Under the pieces are notes generated by a model. It was given only the letters and a program-made list of their open reading frames with translations. It was not told the origin of the DNA and did not search any database. From contig JABMLP010000006.1 in assembly GCA_013176395.1 (NCBI GenBank), positions 1,426,001 to 1,490,000 on the forward strand: a stretch of DNA of 64,000 nt, read 5' to 3'. Of this stretch, positions 1-11,472 are shown piece by piece. The position numbers and the translations under genes are program-made. Numbering within the stretch: the first letter of the stretch is position 1; every line of letters starts with the position of its first letter. This DNA comes from Venturia oleaginea. Lineage: Eukaryota > Ascomycota > Dothideomycetes > Venturiales > Venturiaceae.

Positions 1-89
1 AGCATTTCCAGTTGCCCTCGTAGCTGCAGGATAGCCTTCTTTGGGGCATCCTTCTTCGCAGCAGCACCGCCGCCAAACCAGCCCCACAT
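1..89 (-). CDS. SNF7: ESCRT-III subunit Snf7/Vps32, N-terminal start only (partial)
   Basis: The reverse strand from 89 reads MWGWFGGGAAAKKDAPKKAI and continues with a helix-forming stretch ending ...LRGQLEML at the window edge. This is the characteristic N-terminus of fungal Snf7/Vps32, the ESCRT-III filament subunit that remodels endosomal membranes during multivesicular body sorting. The tryptophan/glycine start, the KKDAPKKAI segment and the LRxQLxML amphipathic helix are all diagnostic. Only about 29 codons are present; the rest lies beyond position 1. It is divergently arranged with Ten1, with roughly 450 bp of shared upstream DNA, so the two genes may share a bidirectional promoter (inference). 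Confidence 0.85.
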   Translation of the reverse strand, partial: MWGWFGGGAAAKKDAPKKAILQLRGQLEM

Positions 90-535
90 GGTTATGTATT
101 TGAAAGGTTTGTTGTGTAGTGCTTGATGACGGCTCTATCGCCTGTGGTATTATGGAAGGGGAAAGATCCGAGTTGAAGCTGGGAGTTGATTGTAAGGATG
201 TTCTTCGAGGAGGCCTGGAGGGGTGGCTCGTGTTGATTTGCTTCTGCAAGGGTTGGCCGGGGGAAGCGCAGAGGAAGAGAGGCGGCGGAGTGGTGGAGAG
301 CTGATATGGAGATGTTGGTCGACTGTGAATATGTTTTCGTAGCTTGTCGCTCTGATATGTGAGAGAGTTCACGATGCAAGCAGGACATGATGACACCTCG
401 GAGTCCACGTGATGATTGACATATCGAAGCCGACTATCATCCAACAATCTCAACACCAAAGACACATCTATCACGAACTCCTGATATGGGCAATAGCTAC
501 TCAGAAACACTACTGACTCCCTGAAATTGCCAAAC

Positions 536-1278
536 ATGTCTCATTCTGGCGGCATCCCAAGCAAGCTGGTCTTTCTCTCCGACCTGCCCCATCTCCAGGA
601 CCGCGACAAAGTCCGATTTCTAGGATGGTAAGCACCAGATCTTCATATATAGTGATTATTTCTCTTACAAGAGGCTATGGAAGAGTGAGGGAATTCTGGT
701 AACTTCCAAGAAAGGAAACCTCTAAGAATCTGGGAACCGCATAAGGGATCTTCGAGCTCTCAACCTGTAACATATATTTAATGGATTTGAAGACACCTGA
801 TCTTGAGCCTGGCTCCTGATCAGATTCTATATATGCTCTTGCACCCTACTGCATGGATCTAGCTCTATTTCACCCATAGATTGCTATCAATGCTAATTTC
901 AACAATCTTCTACTTCCAAACCCAAGCATGTTGAGAACTCGAGGTCGAATCAAACTAACAGCGCCCAGCGTCGAAGAATATAACATCAAAACCGATGAAC
1001 TTCTCCTGAAGCACAAGTACCCACATGAGGGACCAAAAACCATCGCCAGCGTGAGCATCAGCCTGGTTCGCGAGACTCTCAAACCATCAGTTCTCCAAAG
1101 CGGCGCTTGGGCGAACGTCGTCGGCTATGTCCAGAACGAAAACCCACCCACCAAAACTCCACATAACGATCTCACAGTGAAAGTCCAAGCAATCATGCTA
1201 TGGGACACTGTAGCTCTCAACCTAGCCGAGTACGAAAAAGCCGTGCAAGCAAGGAAACACGCCGGAACAGCTGGCTGA
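536..1278 (+). CDS. TEN1: Telomere-capping CST complex subunit Ten1, two exons
   Basis: Exon 1 is 536-627, the intron is 628-968 (donor GTAAGC, branch-like CTAAC followed by acceptor CCCAG) and exon 2 is 969-1278, giving 133 residues. Splicing joins FLG to CVEEYNIKTDELLLKHKYP, the OB-fold strand pattern typical of fungal Ten1. Later motifs are GAWANVVGYVQN (about residues 75-86) and VQAIMLWD near the C-terminus. Ten1 is the small OB-fold subunit that pairs with Stn1 to protect telomere ends and regulate C-strand synthesis. The phase across the intron is exact (2 nt + 1 nt), which supports the model; the 341-bp intron is long for this organism. The exon 2 ATG at 928 lies inside the intron and is not the true start. 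Confidence 0.82.
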
Positions 1279-1479
1279 GGGGGAACTTGGAAAATTCATG
1301 AAAGACTCAATCTGAAATGCCAAATGGTATAATATAACAAAGCCCAATTTCCGTCTTGTAGATCGCAGACCTACTTTTCCACACGCCATCCGGTATGCAT
1401 ATCCCACGCTCAAAAGCAAGACAATTTTTTCCACTTCTTCTCTCACGAAATGATCGCTCACACAACAATCACACTCTGC

Positions 1480-3073
1480 CTAAACCTTCTCATCACCCGC
1501 CTTGACATTTCCCTTCTGATCACCCTGCAAATCCAACCTCGCCGCATACCCAATCTCCGTCTTCAACTTCAACTCACGACGAATCTTCTTCTCACCGCGT
1601 TGAGCCCACGCCTCGTACCCACTCGCCGAAATGGGGAAAAGCACCATATTGTCCTTATGCGCCACAAAATCAGCTATCTTTGGCTTTTTCAAGCTCGAAA
1701 TCGTATCGACATCAGACGCCATCTGTTGGCAGAAATGGTCGAGTGGGAGATCGTTGACATCGTTGCCAAAAGGGTTCTCGATTTCACGACCGATGAGGAG
1801 CAAACCGAGGATAATGTAGGCAGCGCAGATGGTTCCAGGGATGGTGACCCATCCCAGGTAGTCGTAAAGTTGGAATGGGAGGATTACAATGTAGACCCAT
1901 GTTATTTGGGAGATGGCGATGGAGTAGGCGACTGGGAGGGGGGTGTTGAGAATGCGGTCTGTTCCAGTGAGGACGTCGTTGAGAGCCGTCAGGTTATTGT
2001 CTATCCACCATGTTAGCAAAGCGCTTCAAGCAATGGCAGATCAGGACAAGGACTCACAAGCGAGCGTCTGCTGCATCGGCACCTTCAACAACCCACTCTC
2101 AACCGTCTCATCAACGTAACTCGCCAAATATGTCAAAACCTCCAATGGAAGATTTCCCAAAGGTTTATTCGCTTTCTTCAAAAGCTTCCTTGGGTTACTC
2201 TCTGCAAAACTCACACCAAGGTACTCCCCAATACTCTTCAGCGTCCCGCTCTTCTGATGCAACACCGTCTCACTAGTCGTCGCCTCCTTAGCAAACGTAT
2301 CCAAATGTCCAATCAATCCCGCAAGATCATCATAGCCTGAATATGGCTCAAACCTCAACCGATGCTTCAAAGCCACCGCAAATGCAACGATCAAATTCAG
2401 CGCCGTCATTTTAGCAAGTAAATCCTGTTTCCCCTGTTCTCCCTCCCGCTCGATGCCATGAACCCAGATCACACGCGCCAAACATTGCGCCGAGAGGGTG
2501 AGTTGGGACCAGTACTTTCTACCCTCGGCGTAGCGTTCGTAAGCTGTGGAGGAGCGGAAGGAGAGACCGAGACCAACGACGAAACCGAGGACAGTGAGGA
2601 GTAGGTTGGATGTGCCGAGGTTGACGACGAATTGCGAGATGCAGGTTGTGAGGGAGGACCAGCAGGCGACGAAGATGAGGGGGAGCACCATTTCGGGGCT
2701 TATGGAGCCGTGCATTCGCATGAACAAGGGCCATTTGCTGTGTTTGGACATGTCGCGGGGTCCGACCTTTGAATATACATGTTAGCAAGTTGTTACCATC
2801 CATGATGGAATTGGGGAGAAGGAAGTGAGGTGATGTGCGGGAATGAAAAGGACGTACAAAGTAATCATCCATATCCAAACTCGTCTGCGCACGGCTAAAC
2901 GGATTCTGAAAATTCCTCGGACTCAGTGGATAATTCGTCTCCTCATGCGTTAGGCTTTCGGGAACATCAGTCGAGGCCTCTGAATTCGCCCTGGCGGCTT
3001 TGGTATCAGCGGTCATTGTTGGCGCCTTATTCAGAGGCGCGTTCTGCTGGTGCATTGGTGCTTCTTCCCCCAT
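1480..3073 (-). CDS. Bestrophin-like (UPF0187) membrane channel protein, three exons
   Basis: Exons are 3073-2858, 2766-2058 and 2000-1480; introns 2767-2857 (GTACGT...AAAG) and 2001-2057 (GTGAGT...GATAG) both contain GCTAAC branch sites, and phases agree. The product is 481 residues. After a low-complexity N-terminus, VGPRDMSKHSKWPLFMRMHG leads into the family's membrane core, with GLGLSFRSSTAYERYAEGRK, the best conserved motif, near residue 130. Exon 3 carries two hydrophobic helices followed by IGREIENPFGNDVNDLPLD, the typical cytoplasmic signature. Family members (bestrophin/UPF0187) are predicted anion channels of the plasma or intracellular membrane. The third exon is well separated in frame but is needed for the IENPFG motif, so the three-exon model is preferred. 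Confidence 0.85.
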
Positions 3074-3508
3074 GATGGGCTATCGTCGTGGACCTTGAAC
3101 TTGTCGAAATGATATGTAGATTCGTACAGGATGTATGTAAGATAGTCTTGTGTCTCTCGTAAAAGTGAAGAAGATGGTCAAGACCTTTGAGCGAAAGTGT
3201 CCAAGAAAGAGGAAAGTGATAGATGGACAGAAAGAATGTGGAGAAGGAAGTAAGATGGATCAAATCATCTAGAATCGTCCCTTCACTTGTGTCGATCAAG
3301 GGATCACCGATCTTTTCAACAAACAAGAGAACTCCAAGTGACATCCCCTGCCGATCCACCACTCCAAATAAACCTCACTTACCCTATGTGGTAATAACAT
3401 CTGTGCCTCCTGTTACCTCCCGTCCCCACCACCAATTAAAACCCACGACATACACGAAAGAGGGATAGCCACGCTCGGCCTTTCCCGAGCCATCAACGCC
3501 AAGACGGC

Positions 3509-3735
3509 TCACGAGAGGGTCTTATTCGCGGCGCCTGGGGCTGAAACAGGGGGACCATTGCACTTCTTTTCTATGGATGGAGATGGGGGAAGGTGAGGAG
3601 ACAGCGCATCGCTTATGTTTGGAGATGCAGGTGCGATTTGTTTGGGGCGTTGTTTAGGGTGACTGTCTGACATGCAGATGTCAATTTCAGGGGACAGTTT
3701 TCGTTTAAGCGTATTGGTTTGTTTTGAGGGAGATG

Positions 3736-3777
<42 letters not shown>

Positions 3778-3892
3778 ATTCGGGACAAAGATGGATGCTT
3801 GAGCTTTGATCCGGGCTCGGAGTTGGTTCCAGGGCCACGCAGGGCAAAGATGATGAATTTCTTTCCTTGTGGGAATTCTCCGATGAGGAGAT
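3509..3892 (-). other. Pro/Ser-rich open frame with a Pro-Val run; doubtful gene
   Basis: A reverse frame open from about 3892 to the stop at 3509 encodes a Ser/Pro-rich, low-complexity sequence with a (Pro-Val) run produced by the CAGGCA microsatellite. No clear ATG or intron boundary gives it a start, and competing frames are also open across the repeat. It may be a last exon of an unidentified gene or chance coding through a repeat. No family is recognised. Confidence 0.2.
3736..3776 (+). repeat. CAGGCA hexanucleotide microsatellite
   Basis: About seven perfect tandem copies of the six-base unit CAGGCA run from 3736 to 3776. The period of six keeps all three frames open, which explains the overlapping low-complexity frames here. 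Confidence 0.95.
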
Positions 3893-4430
3893 TTGTTGAT
3901 CTCTTTGTGCATTTGGCTATTTGGACTCGTCTTCTTCGTCCTTCTTCGTCCTTCAGAGCATCCATATTCCAAGGCACAGGTTGAAACGAGAAGACGTTGG
4001 ATGGAATTTTTGCTCCTCGGGACGGCTTTCATCCCAGCTCTGCCCCTTACATCAAGTCACCGTACCACGTCGCACTACAACCGCAGCACATTTCTTCGAA
4101 TGTAACGGGAGGCTTTGAGAAAACCTATTACGCATTTCTTTCTTCCGAGATGAGAGTCTTTCTTCTTGCGTAAGCATTCGGCACTACGGTCACAACCTGT
4201 GATTTACAACCCTTTTGGGTGTAAATCGCGGGATTTTACAGCCATTTTATTTTGATTTATTTATCCAAATAAATCAAACAGTGCGATCCATCCTGGGCTA
4301 AATTTTACAGCGATTTCAGTGCGATTTCAGTTCCAAAAGTCACGTGAAGGCGTTGCCATCCGAACATTTTGTGTCAATATTTCGAACTCAAAACCACAAC
4401 TTTTTGAACTCCACCACTACAAAGCGTTAT

Positions 4431-5656
4431 CTACAGCTCAATCTTCTTCTTGTATAAGTAATATGTCTCTCCGTAATGTGTAGCAAAGCCCCTAGGGTCA
4501 ATTGACCATTCCTCGTCATCCGCCAGTTGTGGCAACTCAATATTAATCTCCGGACCTATCTCTCTTAATGCCGCCATTGCAGCGCTCACAGTGTCATCGA
4601 TATTAGCCCTCTTGGCCACTCTCTCTTTCGTAGATTCCGGCTTCATCTTAGCCAGAATCTTCTCTGTTTTCTCGTTATCTTTGACCCTGACTGATGGCGT
4701 TCTATGGCGACTTGAAGAGCGAGGATTGTAAGGCGTGATAGGGTTGGCATTCTCGTAGTCATCATCACTAACTGTGTTATCCAATGTCCACTCAATATCG
4801 CTGCCAGAGACGTACCCAGATTGTGTATGGCGGCGAGTGGTTGCAGTCATACGAGCCTTCGGAGGGCGGCCTCTTTTTCGTGGTAATTCGGCGGCCTCAT
4901 CATCACTACAGTTGCTATCATTGCCATAGCTATTGCCATAGCCTTTGTGAGGGGTCTCGGTAACCTCATTTTCGGCTTCAGTAGGTTCAGTTGTCGGGAT
5001 AACGACTTCTTTGTGGTGAGATTGGGCTGAAGATTCCCTCTCTACAGAACGAATGGACTGGTTAGGTACTATTAGGGCTTCGGGTGTACGAGGTACGTCC
5101 TGGTTGCCACCACCAGGCATAGGGAAACTGGACGTTGTAGAGGATGCTATGGAGCCTGCCCTTAATGTTTGTCGAGGTGTTGCTGGTATAGGGGAAGACC
5201 TTGCCGCCGAGGTGTCACGATCTCGATTTCGGCCGCCATAGCCTCGCATATCGTCAATCTTGATTTGTACGGCGTTAACTACTGGCCAGTCATCTTCGCA
5301 GCATTCAAAGGCAGGGAAGGTCTCGTAGACCATGTCGATAATCGCGTTCTTATTGCGACGAGGTTGGTGTTTCCAAGTCACTGGAATCTTCCGTTGCTGA
5401 CTACCGATTATTAGTACATTCTTAGCTATCGTGTGGTAGAGAGAGCCTACTTGTTCCTCTCAATCCACTCATATAAAGCCTTGCCTTGGATGACTCCTTT
5501 CAACTGATCAGACATTGCCTTGTAGGAATCTAAGAGCTCCTGGGCCCTTGAATCCCTACTCTATTGGATGAAAGCGATGTAGGCATCGCTAATATTGGCG
5601 AGTTTGGTAATAGAAAAATGTGGTGGCAACGCAAGTTCGCCCTGAGGTTCAGCCAT
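4431..5656 (-). pseudogene. CACTA accessory gene: AT-hook protein with one premature stop
   Basis: The reverse frame starts with MAEPQGELALPPHFSI at 5656, hits one TAG at 5561-5563 and then stays open in the same frame to a donor at 5450. A 50-bp intron (5401-5450, GTAGGC...GGTAG) joins LYEWIERN to QQRKIPVTWKHQPRRNK, and the second exon runs to 4431. The downstream part has an acidic linker, the AT-hook core RKRGRPPKAR (minor-groove DNA binding) and a basic region SSSRHRTPSVRVK. It diverges from the transposase within the same element, so it is probably the TnpA-like partner that binds the subterminal repeats (inference). No enzyme domain is visible. Only the TAG separates it from a full reading frame of about 390 residues. 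Confidence 0.65.
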
Positions 5657-5870
5657 ATTGAGTGATGGCTTGAAAGATGATAGCGATATATCGATTTTTG
5701 AGGTAAGTGTGCATACAATAACCTCGGATCCGGCAATACACTGAAAAACTCTGCAGTCACTCCACTTAATAGATGAATCGCTCATCTCCATAGAATTTGA
5801 GGCTAGATCTTCCCTCTCTCTCAAGAGACTTTGGCGATTTCAAGCCTATTACTCTCCAGATCTTTCAGCG

Positions 5871-8792
5871 ATGCCAAATAAAACACGTTCAACGCAATGC
5901 AGCTTCTGTATAGACCTTACTGGCCGTGTGCATTACGTCTCATACGATACCCGGGCGGCTCATTACAGGGATTGGATTCTACGCAGTAACCTTCGAAACG
6001 AAAACACCAGTTCCACACCAATCACTCATCGCCACGCTATACAGGACCACGAGTCTCTTTCTGACGAGGCTAGGAGCGTTGCGAGTGCTCAAATTGAGAG
6101 CGATATCGATATTCTGGATGACCTTGATGACCTTGAGCCCGATTTCGAGGAGTTTACCGAAAATCAGGTCGATTCGAGCGATTCAAGTGATTCTAACGGC
6201 GATGAACCTAAGTTACGCATTCCATTCCGTACATATATGTATATTCCACTTGGCCCTCGCTTACAGTACCAGTATCGGTCTGCTAGACGTGCATTCACTC
6301 TCAGATCTCACCATTATCGCTATTGGCGCCGCCGAAACCCTCTTACAGATATCGATGACTGGTGGGCTGCTCAAAGATACCGAGATCTTCGCCACCAGGG
6401 CTTCTTTCGAGAGCCTACTAATATCGCCCTGGCATTACACTATGACGGAGTTCAAGCAGTGAGGCAGGGCTCTCATTCTACTGCACCAGTTATCCTCATC
6501 AACTACAACCTCCCACCTTCTATTCGGTATCGCCGCGATAATATCCTTTTATCACACATCATTCCGGGCCCCAATGAGCCTAAAGATCTCGATTCTTTCC
6601 TCCATCCACTGGTCACTGAAATGCAGGAGCTAGATACCGGTATCAAGGCCTATAATGCAGAGAAGAAGCAACCATTCACGCTCAAAGCGTGGATTGTAGT
6701 AGTCGGAGGTAAGTCACTTTTTCAATATACGGTCATTTGGTTACCTCAATCTACATCAGTCCCTACCCTCATCACGGCATTAATTATTATACAACGCCAC
6801 GTCGACGTGAACTTCTGCGGCTGGGAATACATAAGGGAATGTTGGATGATACCACAATTTCAGTTAGCCGCAAAGTGGATATCGGTTGCATACAGCCGTC
6901 GAAATCATGTACCCTTCTTTTGATTTCAAAGCAATCACATCTGTATTGGTACCTCGCGGTTCCCAGCTTGAGTGAAAGGACATGCAATTCTAAACCTCAT
7001 CTTTTCACCTTGTACTATTCAAGAGGGAAACGACTACCTTGAATTCGACCTATACAACCTCTTTTTTTTGCCCTTTCTATATAGCATGCTAATACAACAT
7101 ATCCTAGGCGATGGCCCTGCAATTGCAGACCTTATTGGTATGAAAAAGCCAGGCAATGCGAAGGTTCCCTGCCGTTTTTGTCGGATCAAGGCCCAAAAAG
7201 GAGTTGGTAACCACCATTATATCCCTCAAACGGTACAGCATCTAGGTGGTATTCTCCCAATGCGGACAGACCTCCGCAGAGAGATCCGATTATGCTGTAC
7301 AATCGGTAAGGATGAGATGGACAAACGTGGTAAGTTAACTTAGGCTTTAAAGGAATTCTCTCCTACGGTAGACCATCAATCAATCGATTATAACGCGGAA
7401 TAACGTTGTTTCAACTAATTAGAGAGAGTGATTGATGGTCTATCGTAGGAGAGACTTCTCACTACCCCCCTTAAAATCTAACTTTTTAAACGTTAGGTAT
7501 TAAGAGATCCACCATTCTATTACACCTACGTTCGCTACACTTCCCTGACAGCTTCCCAATTGATATGATGCATTGCGGACTACTGAACATCATGAAAGGG
7601 CTATTCAAAACCTGGGATGGTACCAAATTGAACGCCGATATATCTAACAAAACCGGCGATCCAGGGCCTTATTTGATTACCATGAAGGCGCAAAAGAAAC
7701 TCGACAAATAGCTTCAATTCTCCCGCAAAAACATGCCTCAAAGGCTAACTTCCTGTCCAACCAAGTATGCACACTTCCGTTCGTTCAAATCGGCTTAATG
7801 GCAAGACTTTTTAGAGACATAGGGCGTCTCCCTTATGCACGGCTACCTGCCACCAGAAGTTCACGCAAATCTCTGCATTTTAAACGAGATCTGGGTTACT
7901 TCGACCAAAGATCGATTACCACTGAGGATATTGAGCTGGTACGACTAAAATGTCGTCAGTTTTTGACCACTTATCAGCAGATCTACTACCAGGGCCTCAA
8001 AAATCGGATTCAGGCTTGTACAGTCAACCATCATTGGCTATTACACCTCGCATATGGACTCGAAATCAACGGCCCTGCAAGATACTGGTGGTCCTATCCT
8101 TTGGAACGTTTTTGCCACGAGGTTAAGGTCCATGCGAGATCTAAATCCGAGATTGGCAAGTCAATTGCGAATGGCTTATTACGAGATGAACAAATCAGTC
8201 ATCTTTGGCTTCTCGGAATCGATCCAAATCGGCTTCACCCTGACGCCAAAGATCCAACAGTCTACCCCGAATTTAATGGCCGAATCCGTCATCCTTACGA
8301 GAATGTACAACTAACGAATGATCACCGTGTCAAACTGGCCAAGTATCTCGGTATCTGGCCTCAAAGGCGTGTATTTGAGAGGAATATAAGGTATTTCAAG
8401 CGTTGTAAGGTGTCTAAGAAGCTAACATTTGGCTCAAAAACCTCTCAGATTAGGTCTAACAACAACCGCAATGACTATAACGTTGTATACATCGCCAAGG
8501 CCGATGAGAGCGGGATCCGAGAGGGGTTCACTTTGGTTCAGTACATTCATTTGTTGAGGTAAACGGCGTCTTCTTTGCAGTCATTCAAAAGTGGAAAAAT
8601 GTACGTACAAATGAGCGGATACATCAGATAACTTACGCTTCTGAGGGTGGCAGATGGAACATCATTGAGCCGACTTGTATACTAGGCCTCATTGGCGTGC
8701 TCAAAGAGGAAGTAGACAGTCACGGCAAGGTTCAGAAGATGATTGTAGGGGCCCTAGACGAGGTTAAGGTGCGAGGGATTGCGAGGTCTTGA
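5871..8792 (+). pseudogene. Tnp2-type CACTA transposase, degraded, multi-exon
   Basis: Exon 1 is 5871-6709; a GTAAGT donor at 6710 pairs in phase with an acceptor near 7108 to give GGDGPAIADLIGMKKPG followed by CRFCRIK, a Tnp2 signature. A further intron 7330-7496 leads to FPIDMMHCGLLNIMKGLF, also Tnp2-like. The frame then meets a TAG near 7711 and frameshifts around 7800-7900; it resumes with WLLHLAYGLEINGPARYWW and ERFCHEVK. Another frameshift near 8550 gives the C-terminal end at 8792. Tnp2 proteins catalyse CACTA cut-and-paste transposition. This copy cannot make an intact protein without readthrough and frameshifts, so it is probably inactive. The first intron, about 400 bp, is unusually long and may hold an insertion. 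Confidence 0.75.
7358..7453. mobile_element. Hairpin MITE-like insert inside a transposase intron
   Basis: A 96-bp segment has inverted ends of about 25 bp: CTCTCCTACGGTAGACCATC at the left matches the reverse complement of the right end with one mismatch. It sits inside the intron 7330-7496 of the CACTA transposase. No clear target duplication is visible. The foldback could form a long hairpin in RNA. Confidence 0.6.
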
Positions 8793-9142
8793 TTTGATAG
8801 GGCTCAATTGCACGGAAATTGCTGTAATTATAATACCAAAAATTGCACTGTACAGCCCTGTAATCGGGCTATTCGAATTACACTGTAAAACCCTGTAAAT
8901 GTCAGATCCTGTTTTTACAAGAAATCGCACTGTAAATGGCTGTAAAAAATCGCGATGTGTGACCGTAGTGCGGGTTGGACTCGTGGACAGAACTTTCTTC
9001 GATCAAGGTCTATATCAAGGTCTAAACATTAAGGTATGTCTTGTACTGTCTACTCTACGCAAGGAGAAGATACTCGCAGTCGCCAGATTCATACATTCAA
9101 AAGCCTCGCTAGTTGACCGCCTACGCATGGTGTCGTTTGTCT

Positions 9143-10742
9143 TCATCCGCTAACATCTTCCATATGCTCCCTTGCCCACGGACTTCTCAGCCGCAATCGC
9201 TTTCCATATCTTTCGAGGATGAATGGAATTGGTACAAGTGCGCAAGCTAGACCAGCCAATATGGTACCGGCTTTCTGGTATCCTTCATTTTCGAAGAGCT
9301 GCGTACCGAAAAGTGGGAATCCACCACCAGCGAGATTGCGAATGAGTCCAAGACCAGCCAGCGCTGATGCCGCGTACGTTCTGTACGAGTCCTCTGTGTA
9401 TGTGTAGGTCATGAGGATTAAGGTGTAAAATGACCATCCCCAGAATGCCGAGGCGATGACCGGGACCATAAAGTGGATGGATTTGTAAGTTGTCCATGCA
9501 AACCAGAAAAGCGACAGCGGAAACACTTTTGGTCGTTAGTAAGATGGGAATTTGTCTCAGAAAGGGAAAAAACTCACCGACTGCCGCCACTTTCCCCATC
9601 TGAACTCGAGCTTCTGGAATCGCCTTTCCACCATTCTGGGCAACCCTTTTCTGGAAATACCTTTCCTGCCAGAGGTTCGTAAAAGGCCCGACAGTAATTC
9701 CAATTGCAATGCCCAAGAAGCAAAGACCCACTCCAATGGTATTGAACCCGTGTCCTTTGGGCCCAAAGACCAAAGAAAATGCGCCGTTGAATAGAAAACT
9801 CAGCCCATACAAGTACCCGTTGTATAGGGCTGCAAAAATGATAATCGACTCGGTGAATAAGAACCGAAAAGGTCTCGACAACGCCACCTGGAAGAGCTGT
9901 TTCATCCCTCTCCTCCGATACTCTTCCGGAATCTCAATATTCTCATTTCCCGTCTCCCTCCTCTCTTTCCTCGCTCTCCTCAGCAAGATGACCCCGTGTC
10001 GAGTCTCCCCAACCCACAAGAGCGTCGCAGTCATCATCAGCCAAAACCCGCCACTAATCCCCATCAGGGCCCAAAAAACAGCTCTCCACCCTTTCGTCTG
10101 CGCAATAAAACTCATCAAGGTATATCCAGTCGGAGACCCCGCTGTCGCCGCCCAGAGGAATAAAGACATGGCATACCCCGTGTCATTATGATGCCACATA
10201 TCAGCAATAGTGCCCCCATAATTCGCAATAGTAACACTACTAAACAGTCCACTGAAGAACCTCAAAGGTAAGAATCCACCGATATTCTGCACCAAGGCTG
10301 TTCCCATTAATAGCAAAAGATAAATTCCGTAGGAACCAATGTAGACGGGGTTACGACCAAAGTACTCTGAAAGAGGTGCTGAGAGCATTGGACCAAGCGC
10401 CAATCCAATTACATAAATGGAAAGACCTAATGTGCCCACTTCGGCGGAGACATGGAATTCCTTTGTGAGGAGAGTGGCGGCTGGCGAGTAACCTGATGCA
10501 CCCCATGAGACGGATAGATCAATGGGGATCAGGACGAGGAAGAGAGACCATTTTTTCCAAGATGGCCAGTTCCGCGGGTTGGAAGGGTCGTTTGGGGTGA
10601 AGGATACTTCCTGGATTTTGTTTTTATGGTGGGCTGGTTGTAAGTTTGTGGTTGTTGGTCTCAGAGACGGACCTGGGTCGTTGTGGGTTGACGGGTCGGA
10701 GAAGGAGGAGGCTTTTGAGGAGGACATGGTGTTTGAGTCCAT
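9143..10742 (-). CDS. Major facilitator superfamily transporter (DHA1 type), two exons
   Basis: Exon 1 is 10742-9578, the intron 9526-9577 (GTGAGT; CTAAC; AAAAG) and exon 2 is 9525-9143, giving 515 residues. The N-terminal cytoplasmic part contains FTPNDPSNPRNWPSWKKW, the entry motif of fungal DHA1 drug/polyamine exporters. About twelve hydrophobic helices follow, with LSAPLSEYFGRNPVYIGSYG as the loop 2-3 MFS signature and LWVGETRHGVILLRRARK before the central loop. It is probably a plasma-membrane proton antiporter; the substrate cannot be told. An in-frame upstream ATG at 10853 would add 37 residues; I chose the MDSNTMSSS start because fungal homologues begin shortly before the NPRNWP motif. 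It is convergent to nothing nearby; the CACTA element ends about 170 bp downstream. Confidence 0.87.
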
Positions 10743-10853
10743 GATGATTTGGATAGATTCGAACTGGAGAGATTGATGCGATATGTCCGTCGATCGACTT
10801 GGCGGTCCAGATCTTAGAGTTCCGTCAACCAAGGTACTCGAACGAAAATTCAA

Positions 10854-11472
10854 TCCCTCCCTCGGTCGAACTCCTGAACAGCAGAGTCTTTGTATCCTTT
10901 GATCGGTGGATCTTCGCTATTGGATAAAAAGAAAGCGAGGCCTCGGTAGACGTTGACGCCAATTAAGGCAGCATGATGAAAGACCCCCACTTACCTCAAC
11001 TAGTAATGCGTAACGGTTCTTCCATGCAAGATGACGACGAATATTCGCATCGGTCCATCTCTATTTCTCTGCGACTCATTTTCTGGGCCTATGAAATTAA
11101 TTTCAGAATTTCAGCCAGGCGGCCTCTCACGTTTTGTTCTGTTCATGCTCAAGTCTTCACCTTCCAGTGCATTGCATTAGATTGAAGACGTGAAGAGATC
11201 TGTAACAAGAGTACACCCGGTATGATCTCCCATGCAAGTGGCAGCCCAGAAGTCTAGCTCCCAGCTGAGTTTCCCAAGAACGACAGATCGGAGATCTGCG
11301 GAAGATACCGATTCCCCATCACGCCGAAATTGAATTACTCAACAAGATCATGTATCATGTATCCCACTGCGACGAAGCCGCAATCAGTATTTGCATATAT
11401 ACCATCCCGGCCTCACAGACAGCTTCCAGCATCCGCCCATCGAAGATTCGCATGCAAGTTGGCTCTCAGTTT
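10854..11472. other. Intergenic, no feature recognised
   Basis: About 600 bp upstream of the MFS gene and downstream of the DUF427 gene. Open frames are short and unsupported. It should contain the MFS promoter, but I see no distinctive site. Confidence 0.5.

Larger units (their letters stand above)
4182..8970 (+). mobile_element. CACTA (EnSpm/CMC) DNA transposon, 4.8 kb
   Basis: The element begins CACTACGGTCACA (4182-4194) and ends with the exact inverse TGTGACCGTAGTG (8958-8970). It is flanked by CGG at 4179-4181 and CGG at 8971-8973, the 3-bp target duplication expected of CACTA elements. Both subterminal regions are crowded with short motifs of the type TTTACAG/CTGTAAA in both orientations, likely binding sites for a TnpA-like protein. 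It carries a Tnp2-type transposase pseudogene on the plus strand and a divergent AT-hook gene on the minus strand. It has separated what was one intergenic region between the channel gene and the MFS transporter. Confidence 0.93.

Noticed and set aside
1450..2016. Plus-strand 188-residue frame
   Set aside because: Antisense shadow of the bestrophin-like gene.
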